Shown here piece by piece: positions 35,501-43,490 of a DNA stretch of 64,000 nucleotides. The DNA is from an uncultured Bacilli bacterium (lineage in GTDB: Bacteria; Bacillota_I; Bacilli_A; RF39; UBA660), in assembly GCA_934096175.1 (NCBI GenBank), contig CAKOLG010000001.1, forward strand, positions 123,124 through 187,123, in the 5' to 3' direction. Each line of letters starts with the position of its first letter. Within the stretch, counting starts at the first letter, position 1. A program made the translations under genes and the position numbers. Below the pieces are notes generated by a model. It was not told the origin of the DNA. It did no database searches and saw only the letters and a program-made list of their open reading frames with translations.

Positions 35501-37999
35501 ATGGGATTTTTTAGAAAATTAATCGATTCAGAATATAAAGAATTAAAAAGGTTTGAAAAAATAGCAAATGAAATAGATGCGCTTAGCGAAGAAATGGCAG
35601 CATTAACTGATGAACAGTTAAAAAATAAAACAACTGAATTTAAAAAAGAATTAGAAAATGGTAAAACTTTAGAAGACTTAGTAGTACCAGCTTTTGCAGT
35701 TGTTAGAGAAGCTGCTTATCGTGTAATTGGAGAAAAGCCATATTTTGTTCAAATTTTAGGTGGACTAGCAATTCATTATGGAAATATTGCTGAAATGAAA
35801 ACAGGAGAAGGTAAAACTTTAACAGAAACAATGCCAACATATTTAAATGCATTAACTGGAAAAGGTGTTCATATTATTACTGTTAATGAATTCTTAGCAA
35901 AACGTGACTCAGAGTGGATGGGTAACATTTTTAGATTTTTAGGATTATCAGTTGGTTTAAATATGCGTGAAATGTCTCCTGCCCAAAAAAGAGAAGCTTA
36001 TAATTGCGATGTTTTATATTCTACAAACAATGAAATAGGATTCGATTACTTAAGAGACAACATGGTAGTAAGAGCAGTTGATAGAGTTCAACGTCCATTA
36101 AACTTTTGTATTGTCGATGAAGTCGATTCAATATTAATAGATGAAGCAAGAACACCATTAATTATATCAGGTGGAAAATTTGATTCAAAAGATTTATATA
36201 CACAAGCAGACAAAGCAGTTAAACGATTATCTGAGGATGATTATACAATCGATGAAAAAACAAAAAGCGTTTCATTGAGCGAATCAGGAGTAGAAAAAAT
36301 TGAAAAGATGTTCCATTTAAATAACTTGTATGATATGGAAAATGCAGTTCTAGTCCATCATTTAAATCAATCTTTAAAAGCAAATTATGGTTTTAAACTA
36401 GATGTTGATTATGTTGTAGAAAATGGTGAAGTTATAATTGTTGACCAATTTACTGGCCGTTTAATGCACGGTCGTCAATTTAGTGATGGTCTTCATCAAG
36501 CTATTGAAGCCAAAGAAGGCGTAAAAATAAACGAAGAAACAAAAACTATGGCTACAATTACATTCCAAAACTTATTTAGAATGTATAATAAACTTTCTGG
36601 TATGACAGGAACAGCTAAAACAGAAGAAGAAGAATTTAGAGATATTTATAACATGTACGTTATTCAAATCCCTACTAATAAACCAGTTATAAGAAAAGAT
36701 TACCCAGATTTAGTTTATGCTACAGAAAAAGGAAAATTTGCAGCAATAGTTAAAAAGATCAAAGAAATTCATGAAACTGGTCAACCAATCTTAGTTGGTA
36801 CAATTTCAGTTGAAAATAATGAGAAACTAAGTGCTCTACTAAAAAAAGAAGGATTAAAACACGAAGTTTTAAATGCTAAAAATCATGAAAGAGAAGCTGA
36901 AATAGTTGCCAAAGCTGGTGAAAAAGGTGCTATTACTATTGCTACAAATATGGCTGGTCGTGGAACCGATATAAAACTTGGCGAAGGCGTAAGAGAACTA
37001 GGTGGTCTTTGCGTAATTGGTACAGAAAGACATGAATCTCGTCGTATCGACAACCAATTAAGAGGTCGTTCTGGTCGTCAAGGAGACCCTGGTATGTCTC
37101 AATTCTTCGTTTCATTTGATGATGATTTAATGCGTCGTTTTGGTACAGAAAAAATTCAAGCAATGCTTATTAGTGTTGGCTTTAGTGATGATCAAGCTAT
37201 AAGATCAAAAACATTTACAAAGAGTATTGAAACCGCTCAAAAAAAGGTTGAAGGAAATAACTATGATACTCGTAAATCTTTACTAGATTATGATAACGTA
37301 ATGAACGAACAAAGAGAAATAATTTATGCTAGAAGAAATGAAATATTAGAACAAGAATCAATATCTGAAAGAATTCAAGCAACATTTGATAATAATATAG
37401 CTAATCTAGTAGATGAACACATAGAACCAGAAGGTTACTTAACAGAATTTGATAAATCAGAAATAATAGAATATTTAAATACAAATTTAATTAAAACAGA
37501 CAAATTAAAAGTAGACGAAATTCTTGATATGAAAGACGAACTTGAAATTAAAGAATATCTAACAGAAAAAGTAAGAAAAGATTATCAAGAAAAAACAAAG
37601 AGTATTCCAAAAGAAATAATTAATGAATTCGAAAAAGCAATATCATTAAGAGTAATAGATGAAGCTTGGGTAGATCATATTAGTAATATGGAACATTTAA
37701 GAGAAGGTATAGGTTTACGTGGTTATGGTCAAACAAATCCTTTACAAGCATATACCATGGAAGGCTATGAATTATTTGATAACTTAATGGCTAGTATTGA
37801 GTCAAAAATTTCAATATATTTATTAAAAGCTGAAGTAAGACAAAATACTGAAAGAAAAGAACAAAGATCAAATAAAATAGTACACGACACACACGTTAAA
37901 ACCAAAGGAACTCCTATTAAATCAGATAAAAAAGTAGGACGTAATGAACTTTGTCCATGTGGCTCAGGCAAGAAGTATAAACAATGTTGTGGTAAATAA
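35501..37999 (+). CDS. secA: Preprotein translocase ATPase SecA
   Basis: Drives secretion through SecYEG. Landmarks are Walker A (MKTGEGKT), DEAD-type VDEVDSILIDEA, NMAGRGTDIKLG, GRSGRQGDPG, the helical scaffold, and the C-terminal zinc motif CPCGSGKKYKQCC. At 832 residues it has normal length. The ATG 35501 is seven bases after GGAGG. The prfB gene that follows secA in B. subtilis is not here; instead a mobile element begins a short distance downstream. Confidence 0.98.
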   Translation: MGFFRKLIDSEYKELKRFEKIANEIDALSEEMAALTDEQLKNKTTEFKKELENGKTLEDLVVPAFAVVREAAYRVIGEKPYFVQILGGLAIHYGNIAEMKTGEGKTLTETMPTYLNALTGKGVHIITVNEFLAKRDSEWMGNIFRFLGLSVGLNMREMSPAQKREAYNCDVLYSTNNEIGFDYLRDNMVVRAVDRVQRPLNFCIVDEVDSILIDEARTPLIISGGKFDSKDLYTQADKAVKRLSEDDYTIDEKTKSVSLSESGVEKIEKMFHLNNLYDMENAVLVHHLNQSLKANYGFKLDVDYVVENGEVIIVDQFTGRLMHGRQFSDGLHQAIEAKEGVKINEETKTMATITFQNLFRMYNKLSGMTGTAKTEEEEFRDIYNMYVIQIPTNKPVIRKDYPDLVYATEKGKFAAIVKKIKEIHETGQPILVGTISVENNEKLSALLKKEGLKHEVLNAKNHEREAEIVAKAGEKGAITIATNMAGRGTDIKLGEGVRELGGLCVIGTERHESRRIDNQLRGRSGRQGDPGMSQFFVSFDDDLMRRFGTEKIQAMLISVGFSDDQAIRSKTFTKSIETAQKKVEGNNYDTRKSLLDYDNVMNEQREIIYARRNEILEQESISERIQATFDNNIANLVDEHIEPEGYLTEFDKSEIIEYLNTNLIKTDKLKVDEILDMKDELEIKEYLTEKVRKDYQEKTKSIPKEIINEFEKAISLRVIDEAWVDHISNMEHLREGIGLRGYGQTNPLQAYTMEGYELFDNLMASIESKISIYLLKAEVRQNTERKEQRSNKIVHDTHVKTKGTPIKSDKKVGRNELCPCGSGKKYKQCCGK

Positions 38000-38074
38000 G
38001 TTGATTTATAAGGTGTTGTGCAGTAATGCAGCAGTAAAAAAAGTCAAAAAAATAGACAAAAAACAGCTCAAAAC

Positions 38075-38125
38075 GCACACTTGTGTGCAATTTGTGTGCG
38101 TAAAACAAAAAATTAATGCACACAA
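38075..38125. repeat. Cluster of TTGTGTGC motifs near the chromosome/element junction
   Basis: TTGTGTGC occurs at 38081-38088 and 38092-38099, and the reverse complement GCACACAA at 38118-38125; GCACAC also at 38075-38080 forms a palindrome with the first copy. Spaced short repeats between secA and an integrase gene suit arm-type integrase or Xis binding. This is inference; the attachment core itself cannot be defined without the right end. Confidence 0.4.
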
Positions 38126-38179
38126 TTGATTTAAGCCTTATAAAACAAGGGATTTTTCAATGAACACAAATTCACAATA

Positions 38180-38203
38180 ATCAGCATTCGTGCTGATTTT
38201 TTT
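38180..38203 (+). terminator. Terminator between secA and the integrase gene
   Basis: ATCAGCA-TTCG-TGCTGAT, a perfect seven-base stem with a TTCG loop, followed by six or seven T. It insulates the integrase from secA. Confidence 0.9.
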
Positions 38204-38234
38204 CGTTCTCTAAAGAAATTTAGAGGAGGAAGTT

Positions 38235-39548
38235 ATGGGAAAAGTAAATGTAACAAAAAGAGGGAATCTATATCAATATAGATTTGAAATAGCTCCACAA
38301 GGGGGAGTTAGAAAATTTATTAACAAATCAGGTTTCAAGACAAAACAGGATGCTTATGTTGCTGGGATGAAAGCATTTAATGAATATATGAATACAGGTA
38401 AAAAATTTTCTCCTAATACATGTTCATATTCAGATTTTTTAGATTATTGGATGGCTAATTATTGTCAAATTAATCTAAGATATAATACGATAGAGGCATA
38501 TAAAAGCATTATTAAAAATCATGTTAAACCCAAATTAGGATTTTATAGGCTATCGCAAATAGATACAGCTACATTAAATGATTTTCTTACAGATGTGTTT
38601 TTGAATAAAGGAGTGTCAAAAAACTTTTTAAAAAGTATAATGAAAGTTTTAAAATCTTCATTTGCTTATGCTGAAGATGGTGTTGGATTCATTAAGCATA
38701 ATCCAGCGTTGAAAATAAGATTACCAAGATATGATGGTCACGATGAAGATCCAGCTCATATTTTTACACCAGAAGAAATAGAAATGATTTTTAATAGATT
38801 TAAAAATAGTCATTGTATATATTATGCTTTTTTAACAGCTTATTATACTGGACTGAGAGTTTCAGAAGTATTTGGACTGACATGGGAAGATATTGACTTG
38901 AAAAATAAGAAATTAACTGTAAATAAAAATATTGTTGAAAAAAATCAAGTAGGTGGAACAAAGCACAGACTTATCAAAGGTCAAAGAACTACTGTTTGGT
39001 ATTTTGGACCATGTAAAACAAAAGCTAGCTATAGAACAATTGATATTGGAGATACATTAGTAGCAGCCTTAAAAGAATTTAAAGAAGAGCAAGAAATATA
39101 TAAAGAACAATATGGGGATTCATATATCAAACATTATGCAAAAGAAGTTTTAAATCAATATACAAATAAACCAGAAACTAAAATAGTTGATTGCAGTGCA
39201 GAAATTGATGTTGCTTTACCTGAAGTACATTTGGTATTTATAAAAAATAATGGGGCATTTGAAGGAAATAATACTTGCAAATATCCATTTAAAGTAATTC
39301 ACTATGAGTTAGGAATACCTTGCAGATTTCACGATTTTAGAGATACACACGCAACAAGATTAATTGAAGCAGGAGCAGATATAAAAGCCGTTTCAAAAAG
39401 ATTAGGACATAGTACAATTGAAACAACTTATAATATTTATGTAAGAGTTACAATTCAAATGGAAGAAGAAGTAGTTAGTAAATTTGAGGATTATGCAGAC
39501 TCTTTAGAAATTACTATTTCAAGAAAACCTACGGAATCAATTTCGTGA
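38235..39548 (+). CDS. int: Tyrosine recombinase/integrase
   Basis: Catalyses site-specific integration and excision of the element. An N-terminal arm-binding domain (KRGNLYQYRFEI) and a SAM-like core-binding domain (residues about 70-160) precede the catalytic domain with TGLRVSE (first Arg), HDFRDTH (His-x-x-Arg), LGHST (His) and the probable nucleophile Tyr in NIYVRV. At 437 residues it is a little longer than Tn916-type integrases, owing to an insert between the first Arg and HxxR. It starts with ATG after GAGGAGG. It reads away from secA. Confidence 0.94.
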   Translation: MGKVNVTKRGNLYQYRFEIAPQGGVRKFINKSGFKTKQDAYVAGMKAFNEYMNTGKKFSPNTCSYSDFLDYWMANYCQINLRYNTIEAYKSIIKNHVKPKLGFYRLSQIDTATLNDFLTDVFLNKGVSKNFLKSIMKVLKSSFAYAEDGVGFIKHNPALKIRLPRYDGHDEDPAHIFTPEEIEMIFNRFKNSHCIYYAFLTAYYTGLRVSEVFGLTWEDIDLKNKKLTVNKNIVEKNQVGGTKHRLIKGQRTTVWYFGPCKTKASYRTIDIGDTLVAALKEFKEEQEIYKEQYGDSYIKHYAKEVLNQYTNKPETKIVDCSAEIDVALPEVHLVFIKNNGAFEGNNTCKYPFKVIHYELGIPCRFHDFRDTHATRLIEAGADIKAVSKRLGHSTIETTYNIYVRVTIQMEEEVVSKFEDYADSLEITISRKPTESIS

Positions 39549-39573
39549 TAACAATAGTTATTATACGAATACG

Positions 39574-39601
39574 GAACTGAACAATAGTCAGTTCTTTTTT
39601 T
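39574..39601 (+). terminator. Terminator of the integrase gene
   Basis: GAACTGA-ACAATAG-TCAGTTC followed by seven T, just after the integrase stop. Confidence 0.85.
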
Positions 39602-39633
39602 AATGTTTAAAAATAAAAGAAAGGGTGATTATA

Positions 39634-40428
39634 ATGGCAGTATTTAAAATAGAGAAACAAAAGAATTATACAGTTATGAGTAATTATCATTTGCAAGATA
39701 GAAATCTTTCTTATAAAGCAAAAGGACTATTATCATTCATGTTAAGTTTGCCTGAAGATTGGGATTACTCTATGAAAGGATTAGTAGCAGTTAGTAAAGA
39801 AAATATTAAAGCTATAAGAACTATACTTAATGAACTTAAAGAACATGGCTATTTAGAAATACAACAATCAAGAGGAGATAAAGGATATTATAAGTATGAA
39901 TATATTATTCGTGAAATTCCATTAGAGGTTGAAAAACAACATGATAATCCAGATACCCAAAAAGGGAATACCGTTGAAGGAGATGCCGAAAAGGATACCC
40001 AAATAAATACTAATAAACAAAATACTAAAGAACAAATAGTTAAAAGAGTTAAAGAAAATTTACCATTTGTCGATTTAGATGAATTAAATCCTTTAACTCT
40101 TTATTTAATTGAAAAAAATTATATAGATGAGTATGATACTGATATATATAATTACGACAATCTTTTTGAGGATTTATTGCAACAAGGGCATTTATATAAA
40201 GATTTAGTTAAAATGACACATTATATTGTACCAATAGTTGTTTCAAGACATTTTATTGATGAGAATGGTAATAAAGTAGAGAATAAGTTTGGGTTCTTTC
40301 AAGGAGCAATTAATAATTGCATTGAAAGATTAAGAATAAATGATAAATTAGAAATAGATACAGAAACTGGTTGGTTTAAGTACCTTGAAATTGAAGAGGA
40401 AAACGACATTTATGATAGAGATTATTAA
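39634..40428 (+). CDS. Replication-initiator-like winged-helix protein
   Basis: A 264-residue protein whose N-terminal 100 residues (VFKIEKQKNYTVMSNYHL, LSYKAKGLLSFMLSLPEDW, VSKENIKAIRTILNELKEHGYL) form the winged-helix region shared by phage replisome organisers and replication proteins of ICEs. A charged, low-complexity linker follows, then a C-terminal domain (LYLIEKNYIDEY, FGFFQGAINNCIERL) like that in DnaD-related accessory proteins. It likely supports element replication. The ATG 39634 has a GGGTGA site. It converges on the repressor gene. Confidence 0.75.
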   Translation: MAVFKIEKQKNYTVMSNYHLQDRNLSYKAKGLLSFMLSLPEDWDYSMKGLVAVSKENIKAIRTILNELKEHGYLEIQQSRGDKGYYKYEYIIREIPLEVEKQHDNPDTQKGNTVEGDAEKDTQINTNKQNTKEQIVKRVKENLPFVDLDELNPLTLYLIEKNYIDEYDTDIYNYDNLFEDLLQQGHLYKDLVKMTHYIVPIVVSRHFIDENGNKVENKFGFFQGAINNCIERLRINDKLEIDTETGWFKYLEIEEENDIYDRDY

Positions 40429-40444
40429 AAAATAAAAAAATATG

Positions 40445-40846
40445 TTATTTCATATTTTTCAAAACATTATGTAGAATATCTAATTTTTCAGAATCAGAAT
40501 TCACTATAATACTATGTATTACTTCTAAGTCTTCTTTTGATAGATTATATAGTTCATTATTAATTTGAGCTATAAGAATATCAGTATCGTGGTTATAATT
40601 GTTGCTATTATTTTTTTCTTTATACTGTTCAATTAATTTTTGAAAATCAATCATATTCATTTTCATTCCTTTAGCTATTAATTCAGTATAAGTCATGGAA
40701 ATACCAACTTTGCCATACTTTTTTTTCATAATTTTACTCATATAGGCTTTACTAATTCCACTTTCTCTTGCAAACTGTGTAGGCGTAATTTTATGAATTT
40801 TGCAATAATCAGAAATTATAAACCTGATGGCTTCTTCTTTAGTCAT
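40445..40846 (-). CDS. XRE-family repressor
   Basis: A 133-residue regulator with an N-terminal helix-turn-helix (TPTQFARESGISKAYMSKIM, residues 21-40) and a helical C-terminal part probably for oligomerisation. It is divergent from the gene block at 41035 and beyond; two copies of an 18-bp dyad lie in the divergent region. It most likely represses its own and the element's genes. A GAAAGGAG site precedes the ATG. Confidence 0.85.
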   Translation of the reverse strand: MTKEEAIRFIISDYCKIHKITPTQFARESGISKAYMSKIMKKKYGKVGISMTYTELIAKGMKMNMIDFQKLIEQYKEKNNSNNYNHDTDILIAQINNELYNLSKEDLEVIHSIIVNSDSEKLDILHNVLKNMK

Positions 40847-40903
40847 TTTTATCTCCTTTCGTTATAATCATATCATTAACATTGTACTATTTTTTTATAA
40901 TAT

Positions 40904-40921
40904 TGTCTACCATTGTGAACT
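40904..40921. promoter_or_regulatory. Dyad operator copy 1
   Basis: TGTCTACCATTGTGAACT, 14 of 18 matches to the family sequence AGTTTACTATCGTGAACT. It is 58 bases upstream of the repressor start. Confidence 0.65.
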
Positions 40922-40946
40922 TAATTCATAAATAAAGCCTTAAAAA

Positions 40947-40964
40947 AGTTCACGACAGTAGACA
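40947..40964. promoter_or_regulatory. Dyad operator copy 2 (inverted)
   Basis: AGTTCACGACAGTAGACA; its reverse complement matches the family at 15 of 18 positions. With copy 1 it forms an inverted pair in the divergent promoter region, centre to centre about 43 bp. Confidence 0.65.
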
Positions 40965-41034
40965 CAAAAAGAAAATAATGATAAAATATTTTATATAGTA
41001 TTAAACTATATATTTGAAGTGGAGGAGTAAAGTA

Positions 41035-41070
41035 ATGAAAATAGTAAGATGGGTGATACTTTCATCCTGA
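41035..41070 (+). CDS. Possible 11-residue leader peptide
   Basis: ATG to TGA encoding MKIVRWVILSS, with a strong GTGGAGGAG site seven bases upstream. It is the first open frame after the divergent operators. It may be a leader peptide or a remnant; size alone cannot tell. Confidence 0.35.
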   Translation: MKIVRWVILSS

Positions 41071-41094
41071 CTATTAGAAAGACAGGTGAAATTT

Positions 41095-41280
41095 TTGAAT
41101 AAGGGGCAGTCTTCAAAACAGATGAGTTGTATCAAAATTTTAGTTGCAAATAAAAATATAGAATTAAGTACAACAAGCCAATTGGATGATGAATCTGTGA
41201 TTCAGATCTTGGAAGTATGTCTAAAGCAGTTGAGGGAGAAGGCATCACAAGAAGCAGTACCAATTGGAAAGGAAAAATAA
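41095..41280 (+). CDS. Small hypothetical protein
   Basis: About 61 residues, unknown family. The likely start is TTG 41095 behind AGGTG; GTG 41086 in the same frame is the alternative. The protein reads KILVANKNIELSTTSQLDDE and then a helix (VIQILEVCLKQLREKA). It lies in the operator-controlled block and abuts the next gene. Confidence 0.5.
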   Translation: MNKGQSSKQMSCIKILVANKNIELSTTSQLDDESVIQILEVCLKQLREKASQEAVPIGKEK

Positions 41281-41281
41281 A

Positions 41282-41584
41282 ATGACTAAAGAAGAAAAAA
41301 ATGCAGTAAAAGAAGTAGAAGTAGTTTTGGGAGTAAAAATTGGAAAGTATCTTGAAAAAAAGCAAGATATACCTTATGAAGTAATGGAAGAAGTTGTAAA
41401 AAAGATTTTGGAAATTGAAGCAGATTACAATAAAACGAAAAAAGAACTTTTATTTTGTAATTCTTCAGCAGTAAAATTAGAAAGACTATTAGAAATAATT
41501 GGTACTGTGAGTACAATTTCAGTTGAAGATGAAGAATCCTTAGATAAAACTTTAGATGCTTTAGATAGAATATTAAATTCATAA
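41282..41584 (+). CDS. Small charged helical protein, unknown function
   Basis: A 100-residue, mostly helical protein rich in Lys and Glu (MTKEEKNAVKEVEVVLGV; EVVKKILEIEADYNKTKKEL), perhaps a coiled coil. No family recognised. The ATG 41282 has an AAAGGA site. It ends before a good terminator, so the block 41035-41584 is one transcript. Confidence 0.6.
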   Translation: MTKEEKNAVKEVEVVLGVKIGKYLEKKQDIPYEVMEEVVKKILEIEADYNKTKKELLFCNSSAVKLERLLEIIGTVSTISVEDEESLDKTLDALDRILNS

Positions 41585-41602
41585 AATACTGAAATGTGTA
41601 CG

Positions 41603-41631
41603 AACTGTATAGATATTCTATACAGTTTTGT
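41603..41631 (+). terminator. Terminator hairpin
   Basis: AACTGTATAGA-TAT-TCTATACAGTT, an 11-base perfect stem, followed by TTGTTT. Confidence 0.7.
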
Positions 41632-41657
41632 TTATAAAAAAAAATAAAAATAAATTA

Positions 41658-41686
41658 TTGACTTTTATTAAATAAAAGGTTATTAT
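41658..41686 (+). promoter_or_regulatory. SigA-type promoter before operator copy 3
   Basis: TTGACT (41658-41663), 17-nt spacer, TATTAT (41681-41686). Operator copy 3 would cover about +6 to +23, a good place for repression. Confidence 0.65.
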
Positions 41687-41698
41687 TTTAGTATAAAG

Positions 41699-41716
41699 AG
41701 TTTACTATCGTGAACT
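41699..41716. promoter_or_regulatory. Dyad operator copy 3
   Basis: AGTTTACTATCGTGAACT, an imperfect palindrome (14 of 18 positions symmetric). Identical to copy 4. Confidence 0.75.
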
Positions 41717-41741
41717 GCTTTAAATTTGTTGGAGGTGGTAG

Positions 41742-41771
41742 ATGTTATTGTGTTTTGAAAAGTCATTATAA
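41742..41771 (+). CDS. Possible 9-residue leader peptide
   Basis: ATG to TAA encoding MLLCFEKSL behind a strong GGAGGTGG site. A hairpin (GAAAAGT/ACTTTTC, 41757-41778) overlaps its end, which suits an attenuator, though no U-run follows. Confidence 0.35.
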   Translation: MLLCFEKSL

Positions 41772-41817
41772 ACTTTTCGCATTTAAATGTAGTAATATAT
41801 TTTATTTTTAATCAAAT

Positions 41818-41835
41818 AGTTTACTATCGTGAACT
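41818..41835. promoter_or_regulatory. Dyad operator copy 4
   Basis: AGTTTACTATCGTGAACT, identical to copy 3 over all 18 bases, 119 bp downstream of it and just before the next gene's ribosome-binding site. Confidence 0.75.
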
Positions 41836-41852
41836 AAAAGAGAGGTGATTAA

Positions 41853-42035
41853 ATAAACTACAAAGAGAAGGAAAGGTATAAAATATATAATACCTTATCT
41901 GATAACCATGGATATTTTCTAACTATCATTAAAGTAATAAATAACAAAGTTTATTATTTATTTGATGGGGATGATGAAATAAAATTCTTTGAAGTTGGTA
42001 GTCAATTTGAATTCGATTTAATAAGGATAATTTAA
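41853..42035 (+). CDS. Small hypothetical protein with an ATA start
   Basis: A 60-codon frame reading INYKEKERYKIYNTLSDNHG and YLFDGDDEIKFFEVGSQFEF, with amino-acid composition like a real protein. There is no ATG, GTG or TTG that serves it: a stop precedes the ATA at 41853 directly, and a good AGAGGTGA site lies six bases upstream of that ATA. An ATA start is rare, so either it is used (low expression) or the start has mutated. Family unknown. Confidence 0.5.
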   Translation: MNYKEKERYKIYNTLSDNHGYFLTIIKVINNKVYYLFDGDDEIKFFEVGSQFEFDLIRII

Positions 42036-42057
42036 AAGATTCGAGAGGGGAAACAAA

Positions 42058-42321
42058 ATGAAGTTTTCAAGTGAAAATAGTAAAATCCCTGATTGGATAT
42101 TGCATCATTTAAGAAAATATGGCAATTGTTGTTGTGGCAGAGATATAGTCAAGAAAATCGGTAGAGAAAAAATTATAGAAGTTTTGAAACAAGAAGGGTA
42201 TCCATGTATTCTTAAAATAATATATGAAAATAAATATAGATATAAGCGAAGAGTAAAATACCCATTAGATGCTTATTATATTTTGGAGATAGAATGTTTG
42301 GTAAAAAGTTATTATATATGA
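42058..42321 (+). CDS. Small basic protein upstream of the MazF toxin, possible antitoxin
   Basis: An 87-residue protein with a CCC cluster (GNCCCGRDIVKK) and a basic C-terminal half (ENKYRYKRRVKYPLDA). It does not resemble MazE or the usual ribbon-helix-helix antitoxins. Its stop overlaps the toxin start by four bases (ATGA), the arrangement of toxin-antitoxin pairs, so a role as a novel antitoxin is possible but unproven. GAGAGGGG precedes the ATG. Confidence 0.55.
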   Translation: MKFSSENSKIPDWILHHLRKYGNCCCGRDIVKKIGREKIIEVLKQEGYPCILKIIYENKYRYKRRVKYPLDAYYILEIECLVKSYYI

Positions 42322-42641
42322 AAAACTTTAAAAAAGGAGATATATTTTTAGCTGAATTAAATGATTCCTACAATCATGTTCAAAACGGAATAAGACCTTG
42401 TTTAATTGTTCAAAACAATCAGGGTAATACTTTTTCGCCAACACTAATTGTTGTACCGTTAACAACAAAAATTAAAAAGACTAATATGCCTGTACATGTT
42501 GTGATAACTCCATATCAAATGGTTTTGTGTGAATGTATTTTAACTATTTCAAAGAAGCAAATAATTTCTTACATTAAAACATTGGATGAAAAAACTATGA
42601 AAAAAGTAGATGAAGCTTTATCCGTATCATTAGAGATTTAA
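42318..42641 (+). CDS. MazF/PemK-family toxin-like endoribonuclease
   Basis: A 107-residue protein of the PemK/MazF family, which cut mRNA at short sequences. Family landmarks are FKKGDIFLAELND at the N-terminus, GIRPCLIVQNNQGN (conserved RP and N) and PTLIVVPLTTKIKK (conserved T/S in strand 5). The length is typical. ATG 42318 overlaps the stop of the upstream gene. Some ICE-borne copies act as regulators rather than toxins. Confidence 0.88.
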   Translation: MKNFKKGDIFLAELNDSYNHVQNGIRPCLIVQNNQGNTFSPTLIVVPLTTKIKKTNMPVHVVITPYQMVLCECILTISKKQIISYIKTLDEKTMKKVDEALSVSLEI

Positions 42642-42657
42642 AAAGGGAGGAAAAAAC

Positions 42658-43248
42658 ATTAAAACAAAGGTAAAGCAGTTTTATGAAGACTTGTTTAGTA
42701 GTAGTTCAGGGAAGTATTGGTGTAATGAAGGTAATAATAAAAGAATGCGTAATTATCATAAGTTATCATTTATTTTAAAAGTAATAGAAAATGTTTTACT
42801 ATTATCATTTATTCTATATTGTTTATGTTTATCTACAAATACTATATTTTATCTATTTGATAGATTAAAGTATTGCAGCGAGGGAATAGCTTTGATGAAC
42901 ATAGATACTTTTAAAAAGTTTGTCTATGATACTTATATTATAACTTTTATTATGTCGTTGTTTGTAGTTCTATATGTTAGTAGAAAAAGGAAATACTCTT
43001 TAAAAAAGATTGTTTTAATAATGATTAAAGGATTATTATTTTTACCAATCAGCTCACTATTAACTTATAATTTTGTGATGTTAGGCAGTTTAATGAGAAG
43101 TTTCTATTTAGCAGTAATTATTGCAGTATTAGTATTTGCTATTGATTTTTTAATAAAAAGAATTGATAGTTTATATGATTTGGCAGTAGGTAGTACAGAT
43201 GTTAATAAGAATAGAAAAGGAGAAAGCAAAGTATGCAAGAAAAAGTAA
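42658..43248 (+). CDS. Four-segment membrane protein with a probable ATT start
   Basis: About 196 residues with four hydrophobic segments (VIENVLLLSFILYCLCLS; TYIITFIMSLFVVLYV; IVLIMIKGLLFLPIS; FYLAVIIAVLVFAIDFLI). No family recognised. A perfect GGGAGG site (42645-42650) points to an ATT at 42658; the next possible start, a TTG at 42691, has no site. The extra residues read IKTKVKQFYEDLF. Its end overlaps the cold-shock gene by 16 bases. Confidence 0.6.
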   Translation: MKTKVKQFYEDLFSSSSGKYWCNEGNNKRMRNYHKLSFILKVIENVLLLSFILYCLCLSTNTIFYLFDRLKYCSEGIALMNIDTFKKFVYDTYIITFIMSLFVVLYVSRKRKYSLKKIVLIMIKGLLFLPISSLLTYNFVMLGSLMRSFYLAVIIAVLVFAIDFLIKRIDSLYDLAVGSTDVNKNRKGESKVCKKK

Positions 43249-43490
43249 ATATGAAAGGTAATGTTAAGTGGTTTAGTAGTGAGAAAGGATATGGATTTCT
43301 CTCATGTAGTGAAATAGAAAATGATATATATGTACATTTTTCAGATATACAAATGAAAGGATTTAAAACTTTGGATGAGAATGATTCAGTAATTTTTGAT
43401 TATGACGAAGAAAAGCAAAAAGCAGTAAATGTTCGCAAAATAACTGAAGAAGAATCCAATGCAGAAGAAGATAATACGGATTCTGAATAA
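43233..43490 (+). CDS. Cold-shock-domain protein
   Basis: An 85-residue RNA/DNA-binding protein of the CspA fold. It has GNVKWFSSEKGYGFLS (RNP1) and DIYVHFSDI (RNP2), then an acidic tail (EEESNAEEDNTDSE) not found in ordinary Csps. It overlaps both neighbours, so it is co-translated with them within the element operon. It probably acts as an RNA chaperone for element genes. Confidence 0.9.
   Translation: MQEKVNMKGNVKWFSSEKGYGFLSCSEIENDIYVHFSDIQMKGFKTLDENDSVIFDYDEEKQKAVNVRKITEEESNAEEDNTDSE

Noticed and set aside
37917..38129. Short frames on both strands at the end of secA
   Set aside because: They overlap secA in other frames or cover the TTGTGTGC repeats and have no proper start signals.
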